32,372 nt of DNA from Streptomyces afghaniensis 772 (GTDB lineage: Bacteria; Actinomycetota; Actinomycetes; Streptomycetales; Streptomycetaceae), in assembly GCA_000415505.1 (NCBI GenBank), contig KE354068.1:1-32372 (forward strand), written 5' to 3'. Shown one piece after another: positions 1 to 8,083 of this stretch (its first letter is position 1; each line of letters starts with the position of its first letter). A model generated the notes under the pieces. The model made no database searches, was not told the DNA's origin, and worked only from the letters and a program-made list of their open reading frames with translations. A program made the translations under genes and the position numbers.

Positions 1-141
1 TGCTGGGTCCAGCCCTCGAAGATCAGGAGGGCGAAGACGATAGGGAGGGTGAGGGCGAGTAACAGCCAGTGGGCGCGGGGGTCTCGGGACTGCTTGTGAC
101 GGGCTCGGGCTTTGGATGTGGCGGGGGTCAGGGTGTGTCAC
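1..141 (-). pseudogene. N-terminal fragment of a membrane protein, cut by the window edge and possibly frameshifted
   Basis: Reading leftwards from a GTG at 141, the start VTHPDP is followed by a basic stretch (KARARHKQSRDPRAHW) and a strongly hydrophobic segment (LLLALTLPIVFALLIFEGW) that runs off the window. This looks like a short cytoplasmic tail and first membrane helix. The GTG and the helix are in different frames: one extra base in the five-G run at 123-127 (plus strand) separates them, and the helix frame has no ATG, GTG or TTG of its own downstream of the preceding stop. It may be a frameshifted gene, or a gene starting at a rare codon. No family recognised; the fragment is too short to name. 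Confidence 0.35.
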
Positions 142-966
142 CGCCCCCGAACACTTCCTCACGGCCTCCTCGGGAGAAGCTGTCTCTTCTCGACTTGCTG
201 TACTTGGTGGGGCTGGGGGTACACATGGGGCGCGAGTGTAGTTTTGGGCTGCCGGTTGCATGGCCATAACAGCAACTCTCACAGGGACGCGGCGGCGCTC
301 AGCTTCCGGCTGTCAGCGCGCCGGGGTGTCCTGGAGCAGGGTCGTCCTTCCTGCGGTTAACGGACCTGCCGATCCTGTCCCGTACACGTCCACGTATCCG
401 CCCTGCGCGTGCCCGGGTTGCAGGGCGACGCGATAGCAAAACGCGCGACAACGCCGACCGCCCCAGACGCAGCACGATCAGGAGTCCGGGGTGTTCGCCG
501 GTGAGGCACGATCAGGACACGGTCCGCTCAAGCACACCCGCCTTACGCCCTAAATGTCCGTCAAGGACTTCGGGCGCTACAGGATCGCTGGTCAAGTTCC
601 CCACGGGCGAGGGCCTATGGCAGGCATCCAAGGTGTCCGTCGAGACGGGGGCTGTGAAGTACCGGTGCGCAGGTCACGCCATCCCCCTGCGCGTCTCGCC
701 CTGGTAGAACTCGCACTTATCGAACTCTACGGGGTTCACCGCCCAATACCGCAGAGAAGGTCGCCGCAGCAGCCATCCGCAGCGCCCGACTGAGGGTTGG
801 CGGATCGAACAGCGGGTCTGAACAGAACAAGGACACACGTCACACCGACAGTACCCATTAGCCCCAATTGACCCGGTTTTCAATGAAGTTCGCTCTGGCG
901 AAAACAGCAACTTCCCCGATAGCTTCAGTGCACTCGACTGATCTCATGTGCCACGGGGAGTCCACT
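142..966. other. Stretch without a convincing gene
   Basis: About 825 bases hold only short overlapping reading frames with no ribosome site, no codon bias and Arg/Pro-rich translations. Scraps of protein-like sequence in different frames (for example on the minus strand near 690-750) could be old gene remains, but nothing could be assembled into a family. The 12-mer GCACGATCAGGA occurs twice between about 470 and 520. A TTGACC hexamer at 868-873 could be a -35 box for the lipoprotein gene, but no good -10 follows. Confidence 0.4.
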
Positions 967-1617
967 GTGAAGCGCCGTCCATTGCCCCTTGCTGTCGCGC
1001 TCGCTGCGTCCACAGCCCTACTGCTCACCGCGTGTGGCAGCAGTGACGCCGGCTCGAAGGACAACGACAAGATCGCGGGCTCCGACACCGGATCCCAGGA
1101 GGCGACTTCAAGCCCAAGCGCTTCGGACTCCGCCGAGCGACCCGACATCAAGCTGACCGGCGGCGTGGAAGACGTCTTCGAGAGCTGGAAGACGGGCAAC
1201 GCCACGGAGGACGCGGTGCTGGCGGACGCCGCGCGAGCACAGACCGCCATCAACGACGCCATCCTCAAGGGCAAGACGGACACCCCCGGCCTCACCTTCT
1301 ACTACCAAGGCGAGGCCCTCACGACGTCCGTGAAGTGGGTCCAGAAGTGGGTGGACGCCGGACTGACGTACACGGGCACCACTCGGTACTACAACCCCAA
1401 GATCAAATTGTTCAACGACACGTCAGCAGGAGTTTCCTTCTGCGCCGATGAGACCAAGGCGCACAACAAGGACCGAAAGTCAGGAAAGGTCGACAGGTCC
1501 CCGGCCTCGGACGATTCCTACGTGCTGTACAACACTCGCTTGGAGAAGAACAAGCAGGGTGTGTGGCAGACGACCAGCGGGACGTCCGTGCGCGGGAGCA
1601 AGGGATGCGTTCAGTGA
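967..1617 (+). CDS. Secreted lipoprotein at the head of T7SS module A
   Basis: A 216-residue predicted lipoprotein. The GTG at 967 is preferred over upstream ATGs because it has a good ribosome site (GGGGAG at 955-960) and gives a clean type II signal peptide: VKRR, a hydrophobic run, then lipobox LTAC with Cys23 as lipid anchor. A Ser/Thr/Asp-rich linker follows, then an alpha+beta domain (about residues 60-216) with FYYQGEA and YYNPKIKLFNDT strands and two cysteines (in VSFCAD and KGCVQ) that could form a disulfide. The pattern is reminiscent of small NTF2-like extracytoplasmic domains, but that is inference. It ends inside the start of the next gene, so the two are probably co-transcribed and coupled. 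Its place upstream of WXG-like and T7SS-signal genes suggests a cell-surface role linked to secretion; function unknown. Confidence 0.85.
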   Translation: MKRRPLPLAVALAASTALLLTACGSSDAGSKDNDKIAGSDTGSQEATSSPSASDSAERPDIKLTGGVEDVFESWKTGNATEDAVLADAARAQTAINDAILKGKTDTPGLTFYYQGEALTTSVKWVQKWVDAGLTYTGTTRYYNPKIKLFNDTSAGVSFCADETKAHNKDRKSGKVDRSPASDDSYVLYNTRLEKNKQGVWQTTSGTSVRGSKGCVQ

Positions 1618-2648
1618 CCAAGGTCGGTTCCGCTGCGGCAGTGGGTACGCTCGTGATCGCCTGCACACTTCTGACGCCCAGTGCAGCCTTCGCCAAGGAT
1701 CCCGGCGGGTCTCAGTTCGACGTCTCGGGGAGTAACGAGACGGACGGTGGTCAGACTCTCGAGTCGCGCATCGTCTTCCGTGGATCTACCGGTGGCACTG
1801 GAGCCAAGGAAACCGGGCAGTTCACGCCCGTCGGCGACTGGACTCCACCGGCCTGCTGGTACGAGCCGAAGTGGACTCCCGCCGAATTCTCCAAAGAATT
1901 CCAGACGCAATGGGATATCCCGCACGCCAGTGGTGTTGGAGAGGCCTACGCCTCGTCCAAGGACTACTACATCGAAACGGGGGAACCTACAAGGACTTCA
2001 ATAAGTCCGAAAACGGGAAGGCAGTGTGGTGGACGCGGTTCGGACAAGAGCCGAGAGGAATCGGGAGACCCGGCTGCCTTCGCTTGCGACACGAAGACAT
2101 TCTGGGTCGAGAACGGCGAGACTCCCACGGTGGAGAACGCCGTGACCCCGAAGATTCTCGCCGACCTCGCCTATAGCCGAATCAAAGTGCCCGACACCGA
2201 GGTGACCCTCGCCCCGGCGAACACCACCAAGGTCAACCTTCCCACTTGGGCCTGGCTCGACCGGGCCAAGTTCCAGGACGTCTTAGTCACCGCCTCACTC
2301 GACGTCGGCGGTGTGAACCTCCAGGCCACAACCACCGCCAAACCCATCTCGCTCAAGCTGGAGCCGGGGACGCCGGATGCCGAGGCCTACCCTTCCTCGG
2401 GCGAGTGCACCTTCAACGACGACGGTTCGATCGGTGAACCATACGCAAAGGGAAAAGCTGACCAGACCCCGCCTTGCGGAATCAGGTACCTGCGCTCTTC
2501 CGGCGACGGCACGTTCAAACTGCGAGCGACCATCACGTGGGAAGTGTCCTGGACCGGAACAGGCGGCGCTGGCGGGGACCTCCCCAACGGGACCTTCGGA
2601 ACCGAGCAGAACGTAACCGTCCAGGAGATCCAAGCCGTCAACCGCTGA
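1605..2648 (+). CDS. Large secreted protein of module A, with an internal out-of-frame segment
   Basis: 347 residues from ATG 1605 (GGGAG at 1594-1598); a GTG at 1614 that overlaps the previous stop as GTGA is an alternative start. A Sec signal peptide ends near AFA-KDP at about residue 30. The exported part is beta-rich with Cys residues in PPACWYEP, AFACDTKTFW, GECTF and PPCGIRYL, which suggests disulfides, and it ends in a conserved-looking block (GGDLPNGTFG...VQEIQAVNR). I recall this as a secreted protein often found in Streptomyces T7SS-type loci; its role is unknown. Between about 1983 and 2065 the reading frame is unconvincing (Arg/Gly/Ser-rich), while the +1 frame gives TYKDFNKSENGKAVWW, so a pair of compensating indels is likely. 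A rare TTA leucine codon lies at 2283-2285. The protein is otherwise full length. Confidence 0.75.
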   Translation: MRSVTKVGSAAAVGTLVIACTLLTPSAAFAKDPGGSQFDVSGSNETDGGQTLESRIVFRGSTGGTGAKETGQFTPVGDWTPPACWYEPKWTPAEFSKEFQTQWDIPHASGVGEAYASSKDYYIETGEPTRTSISPKTGRQCGGRGSDKSREESGDPAAFACDTKTFWVENGETPTVENAVTPKILADLAYSRIKVPDTEVTLAPANTTKVNLPTWAWLDRAKFQDVLVTASLDVGGVNLQATTTAKPISLKLEPGTPDAEAYPSSGECTFNDDGSIGEPYAKGKADQTPPCGIRYLRSSGDGTFKLRATITWEVSWTGTGGAGGDLPNGTFGTEQNVTVQEIQAVNR

Positions 2649-2695
2649 GAGCCAAGCTCCAGCAGAACCACACCAGCCCGGCCGGAGAACCAAGC

Positions 2696-3001
2696 ATGGC
2701 GAACGACTCAGATCTCAAGGTGAACGTCGACCTTCTTGTGGAGTCGGAGTCCCGGCTCCGAAAAATCAAGAAGGAGTTCAAAAACCTGGGCAACCATCGG
2801 GACGACATGCGCGAGCACTGGGGCAGCGGTGACATCACAGGCGCCATGGACGAATTCGTGGACAACTGGGACGACTACCGCGAAAGCCTGCTCACCCACA
2901 TCGACACCGTGGGAAAGCTGATCAAGGCCACCATCGACGGGTTCACAGGCTTGGACGCCGAGCTTGCCAAGGAACTGCGCAAGAAGGAAAAGAAGAAGTG
3001 A
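2696..3001 (+). CDS. WXG100-like T7SS partner protein, module A
   Basis: A 101-residue helical protein with start ATG 2696 and GGAG at 2684-2687. Length, absence of a signal peptide, two long amphipathic helices and a central turn with HWGSGD fit the WXG100/ESAT-6 type, although the turn is WGSG rather than strict W-x-G. It resembles the product of 9763-9449: both carry F-x2-NW-x3-R-x2-L in the second helix and LDxELAK near the C terminus. The aromatic-x3-D pattern there (FTGLD) resembles the YxxxD/E export motif of ESX substrates. Its stop overlaps the GTG of the next gene as GTGA, so it is probably translated together with that T7SS-signal protein and may form a co-exported complex with it (inference). 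The C terminus is Lys-rich (RKKEKKK). Confidence 0.8.
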   Translation: MANDSDLKVNVDLLVESESRLRKIKKEFKNLGNHRDDMREHWGSGDITGAMDEFVDNWDDYRESLLTHIDTVGKLIKATIDGFTGLDAELAKELRKKEKKK

Positions 3002-4261
3002 CAACGGCTCCCAAAGCCCGGCCCCGCGACTGGCATCCCCTCGCAGAGTCCGACCCCGTCCCAGGAGATCCGGAAGAGATACGCTCCGAGGTCAAGCGGA
3101 TGAAGGGTGTCGCGAGCTCTCTGCGTGAGCAGGCCCGTCTCCTTCGCGGCATCGGCAACGACGACGAGCTGAAGGGCAAGTACGCCGTCTCCCTGCGAGA
3201 CGAATCCGAGGGCCTGGAGAAGAAGCTCCGCGAGGTAGCGGAACGCTACGAGAACGTACACGGCTATCTGACCAGCTGGGCCCGGCGAGCTGGAAGGCTT
3301 CCAGATCCAGGCCGACAAGGTCCTGGCCAACGCCAAGAGGGCGCAAGAAGAGGCCGACGCCGACAAGAAGAAGACCGAGACGAACAAGCCGGGGCCGGGC
3401 GAACCGAGTCCCTCCCCGAGCGGCACCGACCACGATCCGCTCACCGAATACCGGTTGCAGCTCAACCGGATCACATCCGAACGCGACGAGCGTGCCTCAC
3501 ATTACGCCGGCAAAATCCGCGATGAACTCGACGACGCCATCGAGGACAGCTTCTGGGACGACGCCAAGGGCTGGCTCCACGACAACGCCGACCTCTTCAA
3601 GACGATCGGTGACCTGGTCGGAGACCTGAGCGGCATCCTCGGCATGCTCGCCATCATCACCATGCCCTTCCCGCCCCTGGGAGCCATCTTCGCGACGGCC
3701 GCAGCTGTAACCAGCGGTATTGCGCTGATCAGCCATCTTCTGGCGAAGGCAGGTGGCGCAGACGCCAGTTGGTTCAGCATAGGCCTCGAGGCACTCGGAG
3801 CCATTCCGGGCATCACCGCCTTCGCCAAGGGAGTCAAGGTCGCAGACGGTGCGGTCGCAGCGGCGCGGGCGACGCAGCTCGGCAGCGGATTCCGGGGTGT
3901 CACGACGATCGGACGAAATATCGTCGGCATAGGTGACAACGTCGCGGGAGCCGCGAGCTTCACCGTCAAGGGCAAGACCATCGGTTTGTGGGGTCTCAAG
4001 CACGGCGGTCTGATCAAGGCCGAAGGCCTCATGGGACGGATGACGCTGGTCGCCGAGCAGACTGTCCACAATGGCCAGTGGCTCGGAACCCGCGGTCTTA
4101 GCTTGGCCAGCCGCGGCCGCTGGTCCATCGACCCCATGAGCAACCTGGGACGTGGTATCGACGCCGGTCTCAAGATCGCTCCTAAGCTGGTGTCGATTCC
4201 CACGCACATCGGCGAACTGATCAATCCCGGCGACCGTTTCCAGGAATCGGTCGCCTCCTGA
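2998..4261 (+). pseudogene. T7SS-signal substrate protein, module A, frameshifted
   Basis: The first frame starts at GTG 2998 with RPRDWHPL...DPVPGDP, the typical opening of the Streptomyces putative T7SS secretion-signal domain, followed by helices. After TSWA (about 3280) the frame becomes Arg-rich and ends at 3525, while the next frame continues sensibly as GELEGFQIQADKV up to TGA 4261. Removing one C from CCC at 3281-3283 restores a 420-residue protein: signal domain (1-100), charged coiled coil and a Pro-rich linker (KPGPGEPSPSPSG), a DSFWDD motif, two or more hydrophobic segments (about residues 205-260), then a Gly-rich C-terminal part. It is a paralogue of the 9442-8084 product, which shares the opening and the D-x-FWD motif. 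No toxin catalytic motif was recognised. As written it would give a truncated signal domain; either a mutation or a sequence error. Confidence 0.8.
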
Positions 4262-4277
4262 CGAGGACGGAAACCCT

Positions 4278-5156
4278 GTGAACTGGCAACCGCAGTCCGG
4301 TGAGGAGACACTGGCTCGTTTTCCGGCTTCGTTCGCGACCGGAACCGCAGCCTCCGTGGACGGTCGGCGCTCTTTCCGCGACCGCCAACGCAACGACATC
4401 GAGGCCGAGCTGCCTGGCTGGCCGGAGGGGGGCTCCTTCACTGTTCGCCGTCTGCCCGGCAGAATCGGTGTGCGAATGCGAACTGTCGCCTCTGGAGTCT
4501 TCGCCGTGGCGGGGGGCATTCTCTCCGACCTTCTGGGCGGAAGCACGATCAACCCAGAGCCAGGGCGTGGGAAGCTGGAGGAGCGAGAAAACGAGGTGGG
4601 GGATTTCCCCGTGATGTGGGCCGACGCCGGTGACATCGCACGCACTCTGCCTTGGCAGCTCGATCCTTCCCGACGTCCGCACGGATACGTCACCGAGATT
4701 GTGTTGACCACTCGGCGCCTGCTCGTACACGGGTCCGGTGAGGACTTGTGGGAGACACCTCGGGAGAACATCGCTGATGCTATGGTCAAGCGTTTCAGCA
4801 TCGGCCGTAGGGACTTCCGAATCAGCTTCCAGGATGGTTCATGGGCCAGGCTGACGACGAGTGCTTCACACAGCACCACTGAACTGGTCGGCCTACTCAC
4901 AGGAAGTCACAGCCGTCTGTCCGAGTCCGAACTGTCGGCCGGGCAGCGTGAGCGATTCGCCAGCTTTGCAGCCTCCTTGCCGGCAGGGGCCACGCGCCCC
5001 GTCATCACGAAATTGCCAAGCGGACTGGTACGGGTCGAGTCGACAGCTCCCGGCCACGGACAGGGCGCCGTCTCTGAGTCGCGAGGTCTCGTGATGGATG
5101 ACGCCGGCCAGGACGCGCCACCAGCCCCCGGAGACATCGAACCGAGCAAGGCGTGA
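4278..5156 (+). CDS. Module A protein with a PH-like beta domain
   Basis: 292 residues from GTG 4278, 16 bases after the substrate gene, with a purine-rich GAGGACGG upstream. Seen: an N-terminal polar part, a Gly-rich hydrophobic stretch (VASGVFAVAGGILSDLLGG, about residues 71-90) too weak for a certain membrane helix, then a beta-rich region with VTEIVLTTRRLLVHG, LWETPRENI and FRISFQDGSW. The pattern of 'switches to a strand, LTTRRLLV, then Pro-Arg and a Ser-Trp strand' resembles bacterial PH/GRAM-like domains; this is inference. The C terminus is Pro/Ala/Asp-rich and probably disordered. It overlaps the next gene by GTGA. Module B has no obvious copy. Its place between substrate and small Mog1-like protein suggests a cytoplasmic helper, or an immunity-type function; not known. 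Confidence 0.7.
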   Translation: MNWQPQSGEETLARFPASFATGTAASVDGRRSFRDRQRNDIEAELPGWPEGGSFTVRRLPGRIGVRMRTVASGVFAVAGGILSDLLGGSTINPEPGRGKLEERENEVGDFPVMWADAGDIARTLPWQLDPSRRPHGYVTEIVLTTRRLLVHGSGEDLWETPRENIADAMVKRFSIGRRDFRISFQDGSWARLTTSASHSTTELVGLLTGSHSRLSESELSAGQRERFASFAASLPAGATRPVITKLPSGLVRVESTAPGHGQGAVSESRGLVMDDAGQDAPPAPGDIEPSKA

Positions 5157-5839
5157 AGATGAGCACCAACCGCATGGAAACGTCCGGCATCCCGACCATC
5201 ATCGAGGACCCGGCCGTCCCTCCCCTCTGGTTCGTGGCACCGGAGGGTTTCCACGCCTTGCCTGTCGACGCTGAGCCAGGTGCCCGGCTGTCCGCCGCGG
5301 ACGAGTTCACCCGTGAGCTCTTCCCCGAAGGTGACGCCCATCTGTGGGACTCGGCAGCGCCCTTTTACGCCGGACTCACCGAAGTCTTCGCGGACGCCGG
5401 GCTGGCGTATTCGGCGATGGGTGTGTTCAGCGACGACAACGGCGGTGTCGTGCACTTCTCCTTCACCGTGGGCGCGATCGAGTTCCCGTACGCAACCTCC
5501 GAAGAGGCTGCTGGCGCACTCGAGCAGTCCCTCCGCCGCGACCCGGGGAATGACAGCCGCCGCATCACGCTGCCTTGTGGGCCGGCTGTATCGAACATCA
5601 CCGTCCGCGAGGTCACCGTCGGTGCGGAGCTCACCGCGACAGGTGAGGAGGCGAAGCTCCTTACCGGCCAGATCCAGGTGTTCATTCCCTTCCCCTCCAA
5701 GCCCTTCGTTGCGATCTTCACAGTGGACACCGCAGCCATGGAGTACTGGGGGGAAATCTGCGACATGACCGCCGCAGTGTTGGAAACAGTGTCCTTCGGG
5801 GACCCGTCTGGTGACGCCGTCCCGGTGAGCTGCACGTGA
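5153..5839 (+). CDS. Small Mog1/PsbP-like protein, module A
   Basis: 228 residues if the GTG at 5153 (GTGA overlap with the previous stop) is used; the ATG at 5159 is an alternative. No signal peptide or membrane helix. The order is: a strand with FVAPEGFHALPV, helices, a strand with HFSFTVGAI, a helix (EEAAGALEQSL), strands with TVREVTVGAELTAT and IQVFIPFPSKPFVAIFTVD, and a last helix before LETVSF. The same order and endings occur in the two small proteins of module B. A 'P-x-G-[FW]-x2-L' strand followed by alpha/beta layers is typical of the Mog1p/PsbP-like fold (DUF1795, DcrB, LpqN families); this assignment is my inference. Position directly downstream of the T7SS substrate suggests a chaperone or accessory role. 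Confidence 0.7.
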   Translation: MKMSTNRMETSGIPTIIEDPAVPPLWFVAPEGFHALPVDAEPGARLSAADEFTRELFPEGDAHLWDSAAPFYAGLTEVFADAGLAYSAMGVFSDDNGGVVHFSFTVGAIEFPYATSEEAAGALEQSLRRDPGNDSRRITLPCGPAVSNITVREVTVGAELTATGEEAKLLTGQIQVFIPFPSKPFVAIFTVDTAAMEYWGEICDMTAAVLETVSFGDPSGDAVPVSCT

Positions 5840-5913
5840 TCTACTTCGAGTCCGAGGCCGACGCCTTGGCCGCACAGTCGGAGGCAAGGACCAGGAAACC
5901 GAACTGCGCCTAA
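5836..5913 (+). CDS. Possible 25-residue peptide gene or start of a broken gene
   Basis: A GTG at 5836 overlaps the previous stop as GTGA, as at the other junctions of this operon, and reads VIYFESEADALAAQSEART then a few residues to TAA at 5911. The first 20 residues look like real acidic helical protein. It could be a small gene or the 5' end of a longer gene now cut by a frameshift. No family recognised; support is only position and composition. Confidence 0.3.
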   Translation: MIYFESEADALAAQSEARTRKPNCA

Positions 5914-6012
5914 TGGTGCAGGCCGCTGGGGAGCACCCCGCTCGGTCACCTGATGTAGCGGAGTTCCGCTCCGATCGCTCAGGCCGGGGGCTGCGATGCC
6001 TTCGCTAATTCG

Positions 6013-6222
6013 GTGACAAGGGGGTCAAAGGCTCGCTCCGCTACGGATGGTGGTTCCGATGAGCACCAGGTCTATGCGACCGTACGCACGGTTTCCACGG
6101 AACGCGACTGGCTGACCACGAACGTGGCCACTTTCGACGACTTCGCCCCGGAGCATCTGGCACAATCCTCGGCCGGAGTGACCTGCGGAGTGCGCCCCAG
6201 GGCATGTCTCCCACCGCCCTAA
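6013..6222 (+). other. Possible coding remnant in the gap between modules A and B
   Basis: A frame from GTG 6013 contains a protein-like stretch (TVRTVSTERDWLTTNVATFD and FAPEHLA) with good codon bias, flanked by Arg/Pro-rich sequence. It lies antisense to the poor-looking C-terminal part of the minus-strand membrane protein (6041-6817), so at most one of them is real here. It may be a remnant of a gene from module A. No family recognised. Confidence 0.25.
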
Positions 6223-6817
6223 CGGCCCTGAGCTGCCCGGCTCTTCCCTTGCCTCTCTTGCGAAGGCGCCGTATCCGTTGCCGCTCCTGCGCCGTTCGTT
6301 TCTCCGCCCGCGCCCGGCTCCAACGCCTGAGAGGCCAGCCCACGGCGCCGACGCTGATGACGTAGGCGAGTAGTGCGCTGCCGGTACCGGGGATGTAGGC
6401 ACAGTCAGCCGAATGGCAGTTCCTCCCGGGCAGTCCACTCAGCATGAGGAAGAGCGGGCCGAACGTGGCTGTGCAACAGACCGCCACACTCGCCGCTCGC
6501 ATACCTCGCACCAGCAGGGTCCCGCCGGAGATACCGGACGCGCAGCGCATCCCGCCAACTGCCCCGAGCACAGTGATCGTCCCGAGGATGCCACCGGTCG
6601 TCCAAGGTCCACCGGGCAAGTCGACCAGTACCGGGACCGTTTCGCGGGCGATCCGTTTCCACAGGCCCACGAACAACAGGATGGCGTCCATCCCGACGAT
6701 CAGGCAGAGAATCACCCCACCGATACCCAAGCCGTCTCGCACCCCGAACCGGCCCTCGACGGACGTGGAGTCACCCCGGTTCTCCACCTGTCGCCCCTTC
6801 CTCGGCTTCAGTGCCAC
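6041..6817 (-). CDS. Membrane protein at the end of module B
   Basis: 258 residues from a GTG at 6817, 15 bases after the stop of the upstream small gene. Four hydrophobic segments are visible: GIGGVILCLIVGMDAILLFVG, TTGGILGTITVLGAVGG, AASVAVCCTATFGPLFLML and GSALLAYVISVGAVGW, followed by an Arg-rich cytoplasmic tail. A short loop carries GRNCHSADCAYIPG with two Cys. The last 60 residues are Arg/Pro-rich without secondary-structure pattern and probably lie past a frameshift or a lost stop; the true end may be near 6220. It is the only multi-helix membrane protein of the island apart from EssC and the edge fragment, so it could be a membrane partner of the secretion machine or of the substrate; not a recognised EccB/D/E or EssA/B family. 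Confidence 0.6.
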   Translation of the reverse strand: MALKPRKGRQVENRGDSTSVEGRFGVRDGLGIGGVILCLIVGMDAILLFVGLWKRIARETVPVLVDLPGGPWTTGGILGTITVLGAVGGMRCASGISGGTLLVRGMRAASVAVCCTATFGPLFLMLSGLPGRNCHSADCAYIPGTGSALLAYVISVGAVGWPLRRWSRARAEKRTAQERQRIRRLRKRGKGRAGQLRAVRAVGDMPWGALRRSLRPRIVPDAPGRSRRKWPRSWSASRVPWKPCVRSHRPGAHRNHHP

Positions 6818-6832
6818 GTCTTCGCTGCGGCA

Positions 6833-7440
6833 TCAGATCCAGTGCAACGTATCCGCCACGGCGTCGAAGAGCCCCACCATTTGACGCGCCAACGGGTCCA
6901 GGGGTGTGGAGAAGGAAAGGATCAGCCACTCTTCGGTCGCCGGGACAGGAACGTAGAACTTGACGGTTGTCGTGGGGAGCTTGTTGCCGAACTGGGTTTG
7001 AGGATCAGCTGCTTCTGAACGGAACTCTCGTACCGCTCCGCCCGCGGCGGAGAGTTTGACCACGGTCGCCTCCGCTCGACGTCGGCCGAGCACCTCCGCC
7101 AGCGTGTGCACATCTCGAGCCGCCGGCATCGTTCCGGCATGGGGAAACTGACCAGAAGCGAAGAAGAAAGCGGTAGCGGCCCCACCCGCAGGGTCGAAAG
7201 GTACAGCTCGATACCGCCGGCTTGGTAAGCGTCCTTCGCCGTCTTCTGCAACTCGCGCATCATCTGCTCCTTGAGCAGAGGAGCGTTGTCGATCCCCTGA
7301 AACTGCTGGTCCGCCAGGGCGATGATGCTGCGGTCACGGTCCTCCGGATCGAGCGACAGCTTGAACCAGCCGTCAGGGACGATCAGGTTGTAGTCCTTCG
7401 GGGGTGTAGTGGCGGACTCGTCCTTCCAGTGCTCAGGCAT
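6833..7440 (-). pseudogene. Second small Mog1/PsbP-like protein of module B, frameshifted
   Basis: ATG 7440 opens MPEHWKDES, then DYNLIVPDGWFKLSLDPED, a clear 'P-x-GW' first strand, helices, and LLVSFP. There the frame turns Arg-rich and ends at 6922, while the neighbouring frame continues as HAGTMPAARDVHTLAEVL through VKFYVPVPATEEWLILSFST to a final helix and TGA at 6833. Adding one C to the four-C run (plus-strand GGGG at 7141-7144) restores 202 residues. The restored protein matches the order of the 5153 and 8074 products. It follows the first small gene by 12 bases, so both are probably one operon with the substrate gene. As written, the C-terminal half of the fold is lost. Confidence 0.75.
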
Positions 7441-7452
7441 CAGGGGCCGCCC

Positions 7453-8074
7453 TCAGCGATCGGATTCGCCCTCCACGTCGAGTGGCACGAACCGCAGCGT
7501 TGGCATCAACGCATCGACTTCTTGGGTGAGTTGATCGCTGTGTTCCATGGCGCTCCGAGTTCATCGTCGCCAGGAGCACGTCCGAGGTCTGAGGAACCAG
7601 AAGAGCGTACGAGACGGCCTCCGTAAGCTTCTTACCGAAGCCCAACAACCCCTTGGACTGGTACATGGCCTGCAGCCGTACGGCTGTCCCCGCAGGCAGG
7701 TCGACCCTGCTCACATGGGGCTCTCCGGCGATCTCCTTATGACCACGCAGCCTGTGTTCCACCTCGTCGAGGGAGAGGGCAGCTCCGTCCTCGCCGAAGA
7801 TCTGCACGTCGAAGGTGGCGTAGTGAGCTCCGCCCAACGCGAAGAACGCGGCGGCGAGAACGGCTTGGTTCTTTTCGGCGGCACGCGCGAGGTGAACCAG
7901 GTCTTTTTCGACGGACTCCTTCGAGGCCACGAGATCCATGGGGTTGAAGGACTGGACGACGCCCCGAGCCCAGGCCGCCTTGCCGTCGGCATCGAGTCCC
8001 GTACCGGCTGTCAGATCGACCCAACCGTCAGAAAATTCCAGCCGACAGGTCCAGTCATCGATTTCAACTGCCAT
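7453..8074 (-). pseudogene. First small Mog1/PsbP-like protein of module B, frameshifted near its end
   Basis: ATG 8074 with GGAGA five bases upstream, nine bases after the substrate stop. The opening MAVEIDDWTCRLEFSDGW is followed by alpha/beta segments including ATFDVQIFG and VSYALLVPQTSDVLLATMN. At SER (about 7550) the written frame becomes basic and runs on to 7433; one base fewer gives MEHSDQLTQEVDALMPTLRF and a stop at 7453. This last helix aligns with the ending of the 5153 product (MEYWGEICDMTAAVLETVSF), which supports the restored 206-residue reading. The damage touches only the last helix, so the product could still fold. Same fold class as 5153 and 7440 by pattern, function unknown. 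Confidence 0.75.
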
Positions 8075-8083
8075 GTCGATCTC

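Noticed and set aside
501..793. Short plus-strand frames in the left gap
   Set aside because: No ribosome site or codon bias and no recognisable family; kept only as a note on the gene-free stretch.
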